Shown here one piece after another: positions 61,614 through 64,000 of a DNA stretch of 64,000 bases. A program made the translations under genes and the position numbers. The notes below the pieces were generated by a model. That model saw nothing but the letters and a program-made list of their open reading frames with translations, had not been told where the DNA came from and searched no databases. Source of the DNA: Vibrio ulleungensis (GTDB lineage Bacteria > Pseudomonadota > Gammaproteobacteria > Enterobacterales > Vibrionaceae); contig NZ_JAFEUM010000003.1 of the NCBI RefSeq assembly GCF_016900875.1, positions 310,001-374,000 on the forward strand, written 5' to 3'. Within the stretch, counting starts at the first letter, position 1, and the number at the start of each line of letters is the position of its first letter.

Positions 61614-63064
61614 TGTCTGTTGCCAACAATGAGAGAAGTATGAGTTGGAAGTGTAAAACGCTGCCCCGAAAGTTAGGGATTGCTCTACTGACCACTGCCG
61701 TTGTAGGGTGTAGTTCGCTGAGCGTTAACCGATTATTTAGCCATTACAGCGCAGGTAATGCGCCAGCGCGTGCAGCGTTAGCGACGGGTGATTATAGCAG
61801 TGCATTGTCTATGACAGGGCTGGAAGAGCCGCTGTTGAGTGAGCTAGAAAAAGGGCGTATAGAGCTTTTGTCACAACAGACAGAGCAGAGTCAGGCGCAA
61901 TTTGACTTGGCTTATCGACACGTTGCAGAACTGGAAGAGCAGGCTGTCATTTCGATAAGTGGCAGTGCAACCAGCCTTGGCGCTTTGGCGCTCAATGACA
62001 ACATTACTGAGTATTTACCACCGGATTATGAAATAGGTTATTTGCACCTCTATTCTGCGCTCAACTATGTGCAGAAGCAGGACTTAGAAGGCGCTCTGAT
62101 TGAAATGCGTCGAGCCAGTCGCGTTCAGGAGCGAGCATTAGCCAATCGCGAAGCTAGCCTAAAGCGAGCGGAAGATGAACTAAAACAATCTGGTGTAGAT
62201 CCAAACCTAGGTAGTGTTATGTCGCGTTACCCTGACGCGGGAGACTCTTTAAAAGCAATTCAAAACAGTTACTTATTCTATCTTTCTGCGCTACTCTTTG
62301 AGGCCGATGGGGATTTTAACGCCGCCTACATTGATATAAGCCGCGCGTTAGCAGTTAATGATGGAAATCCTGAAATCATTGGTGCGGCGATCCGTATTGG
62401 GACTAAGTTTGGGGCGAGAGAAGAAGTGGATGCCTTACAAACTCAATATGGTGAGCGTTTGGCAAACAGCGCGGCTATTGAGCGCTTGGGGTCGGACTCA
62501 CAGCAAGGACGAGTCATAATAATCAATGAAGTCGGCGTAGTTCAGCCGATGAAAGAGTGGCGAATAACCATTCCAGTGTATGATAGTCGTAACAATACTG
62601 CGTTTTACAGCCTTGCTTTGCCTTATTATGATCAAGGGACGCTAGTAAAAGGGTTGCCAGTTGTTCTCGATGACACTGAATTGACAACAAAAAATCTTAC
62701 TGACGTTAATCTTATGGCGCGTCAAAGCTTAACCGAACAAATGCCGACTATTTTGGTACGCCAAACACTGCGCGCGATCACCAAAGACCGTATTCGCAAA
62801 GAGGCGGCTAATGGGGACGATGCCGGTAATGCGTTATTTAATGTATTCAATACATTAACGGAACAACCCGATACACGCAGTTGGCAGTCTTTGCCAGCCA
62901 CTGTTCACTCAGCGACTGCTATGCTTACAGAAGGTGAGCATCAAGTGAAGGTTGGAGAACAGACTCTTATGTTTAATGTTAGGGCGGGGCAGACCACATT
63001 GGTCTGGCTGTCACAGCAAGGCAACAATGCGTCGATGTGGTCGACTAATTTAGGAAGGTTATGA
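61613..63064 (+). CDS. COG3014-family lipoprotein
   Basis: 483 residues. The lipobox is AVVGC (Cys near residue 33), so the protein is lipid-anchored in the outer envelope. The remainder has a helical repeat-like part (about 50-240) and a mixed beta domain (about 290-480, VIIINEVGVVQPMKEWRITIPVY). As I recall, in Vibrio and relatives it lies between hinT and ycfL and is thought to relate to envelope or peptidoglycan synthase control. The ATG overlaps the hinT stop, and its 3' end overlaps ycfL. Confidence 0.75.
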   Translation: MSVANNERSMSWKCKTLPRKLGIALLTTAVVGCSSLSVNRLFSHYSAGNAPARAALATGDYSSALSMTGLEEPLLSELEKGRIELLSQQTEQSQAQFDLAYRHVAELEEQAVISISGSATSLGALALNDNITEYLPPDYEIGYLHLYSALNYVQKQDLEGALIEMRRASRVQERALANREASLKRAEDELKQSGVDPNLGSVMSRYPDAGDSLKAIQNSYLFYLSALLFEADGDFNAAYIDISRALAVNDGNPEIIGAAIRIGTKFGAREEVDALQTQYGERLANSAAIERLGSDSQQGRVIIINEVGVVQPMKEWRITIPVYDSRNNTAFYSLALPYYDQGTLVKGLPVVLDDTELTTKNLTDVNLMARQSLTEQMPTILVRQTLRAITKDRIRKEAANGDDAGNALFNVFNTLTEQPDTRSWQSLPATVHSATAMLTEGEHQVKVGEQTLMFNVRAGQTTLVWLSQQGNNASMWSTNLGRL

Positions 63065-63462
63065 TGCAGAAAAAAATGTGGTTAGGAGTGGTTGCGTCAC
63101 TACTGCTGGTGGCATGTTCCAATAATTCAACAACCGCAGGGTTACGAATTGACGGTGAGTCACAGACGGTGATCTTCGGTGATAACGTAATGGGAAGCCG
63201 CTTACTCATCGATAATATTGCTACGCTCCCGATTGACGACCGCGTTCGAGGGATCGTTCAGCTCAGTAGCGCGTATAAAGGGGACCAACATATTCAGTAT
63301 AGATTCTACTGGTATGATGATAATGGTTTGGAGGTCAACCCTCGCCCGTCAGCGTGGAAGCAGACAGTGATCCGTGGCTTTGAGTCCAGAACCTTGTCAG
63401 AAGTTTCAGTGCATCCAAACGGCACTCAATTTAGAATACAAATACGTCCAGCGGACAATTAA
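63061..63462 (+). CDS. ycfL: YcfL-family lipoprotein (DUF1425)
   Basis: 133 residues. Signal and lipobox LLVAC with Cys near 19. The beta-rich remainder (IVQLSSAYKGDQHIQYRFYWYD, VHPNGTQFRIQIRP) is DUF1425. It overlaps the preceding gene by four bases (ATGA) and is followed 17 bases later by lpoB. In E. coli the same order, ycfL then lpoB, is found. Confidence 0.85.
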   Translation: MMQKKMWLGVVASLLLVACSNNSTTAGLRIDGESQTVIFGDNVMGSRLLIDNIATLPIDDRVRGIVQLSSAYKGDQHIQYRFYWYDDNGLEVNPRPSAWKQTVIRGFESRTLSEVSVHPNGTQFRIQIRPADN

Positions 63463-63479
63463 TAGTTAGGAAGAAGTTT

Positions 63480-64000
63480 ATGAAAAAAAGTGCAATTGCA
63501 TTACTTGGGTTAGCCGTTTTGCTTGGCGGTTGTTCTAATAAAGTTAGCTACGGCGATGCTCAAGAAGTTGAAACCACGACAGCTGACTTTGGCTCTACGG
63601 ATCTTCAAACTATTGCTGGAGAAATGGTAGATAGCATGTTGGCTTCTGGTGCAGTGACTTACATTACTCGTGACCAGCGACCAATCGTATTTGTTGAGCG
63701 CATTAAAAACAAAACCGCAGAGCATATTGATACCGAGTCCATCACCGATTCAATCAGCACTAAAATGCTGAACTCTGGTAAATTCCGCTTTGTGGACATG
63801 GATCGCGTTGAGTCTGTGCGTGAGCAGCTTGATTTCCAAAACAATGATGAACTGGTTGATCAAAGCAGCGCCATTCAATTTGGTAAGATGGTGGGTGCGC
63901 AATACATGCTGTATGGCAACCTTTCAAGCATCGTAAAAGAAGCGGGCCGTGATAAAGACGTGTATTACAAAATGACCATGCGTCTTATGGATCTAGAAAC
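63480..64000 (+). CDS. lpoB: Penicillin-binding protein activator LpoB (cut by window end)
   Basis: The first 173 residues are present; the window ends inside the gene. The lipobox is LLGGC (Cys at residue 18). The body reads DFGSTDLQTIAGEMVDSML, VFVERIKNKTAEHIDTE and MLYGNLSSI, as in LpoB. LpoB activates the peptidoglycan synthase PBP1b from the outer membrane. ATG at 63480 after TAGGAAGAAGTTT. Confidence 0.9.
   Translation, partial: MKKSAIALLGLAVLLGGCSNKVSYGDAQEVETTTADFGSTDLQTIAGEMVDSMLASGAVTYITRDQRPIVFVERIKNKTAEHIDTESITDSISTKMLNSGKFRFVDMDRVESVREQLDFQNNDELVDQSSAIQFGKMVGAQYMLYGNLSSIVKEAGRDKDVYYKMTMRLMDLE

Noticed and set aside
1..64000. CRISPR array
   Set aside because: No run of regularly spaced identical repeats with unique spacers was noticed, even though the Tn7-like element and the CARF gene made one worth looking for.

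Overview
The window reads as Vibrio chromosome, or a close relative in Vibrionaceae. The right end carries a conserved gammaproteobacterial block: udp, a DUF1887/Card1-type gene next to a chemotaxis receptor (an order I recall from V. cholerae around VC1898/VC1899), then hinT, a COG3014 lipoprotein, ycfL and lpoB. The left edge is the 3' end of ffs (4.5S signal recognition particle RNA). Between these anchors lies a mosaic of accessory genes, decayed mobile DNA and small regulator/target pairs.

Layout. 1-3.2 kb: the 3' end of ffs, directly followed by one end of a Tn7-like transposon with three repeats, then broken tnsA, tnsB and the first part of tnsC, then a LysR relic. 3.4-7.9 kb: an exported arginase-family hydrolase, a membrane-anchored parvulin-type isomerase and three HupE/UreJ-type membrane proteins, together a possible periplasmic metalloenzyme module. 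8-9.4 kb: a PAP2 phosphatase with a beta-barrel-like tail. 9.8-19 kb: a patchwork of single accessory genes (GNAT, SDR, FMN reductase, cold-shock/DUF1294, lipase) with gene fragments and a dead IS3-family element. 19.2-34.4 kb: FISUMP protein, TetR with its CMD-family target, MalY/PatB aminotransferase, a UbiG paralogue, a hexapeptide acetyltransferase, a peptidoglycan-binding amidase-like protein, an octahaem cytochrome with TPRs, LysR, an HlyD-type adaptor and a RibB with a degenerate RibA half.

34.7-41.3 kb: a LysR regulator, an exported amidohydrolase and a DUF3299 protein, then a group II intron that has lost its maturase gene, then a second exported amidohydrolase. 41.9-47.7 kb: a ParD-like/methionine aminopeptidase pair, a lipoprotein, a DoxX-like protein, and LysR divergent from a DUF2798-CMD operon. 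The DoxX-like gene and the DUF2798 operon share a promoter element with identical spacing. A tyrosine recombinase with one internal stop follows. 48-56 kb: a DUF2955/HlyD export pair, a possible sigma-54-driven small RNA, a TrpD2/YbiB-type protein, a CBS protein, a DASS transporter, and a cNMP-binding histidine kinase with its response regulator. 56-64 kb is the core block.

The best leads for something little described are the exported ureohydrolase/HupE module, the ParD-like/MetAP overlap pair, the CARF nuclease with no CRISPR in view, the shared LysR-type promoter element, and the ffs-attached Tn7-like ruin. All calls come from reading translations and motifs by eye; no database search was run.
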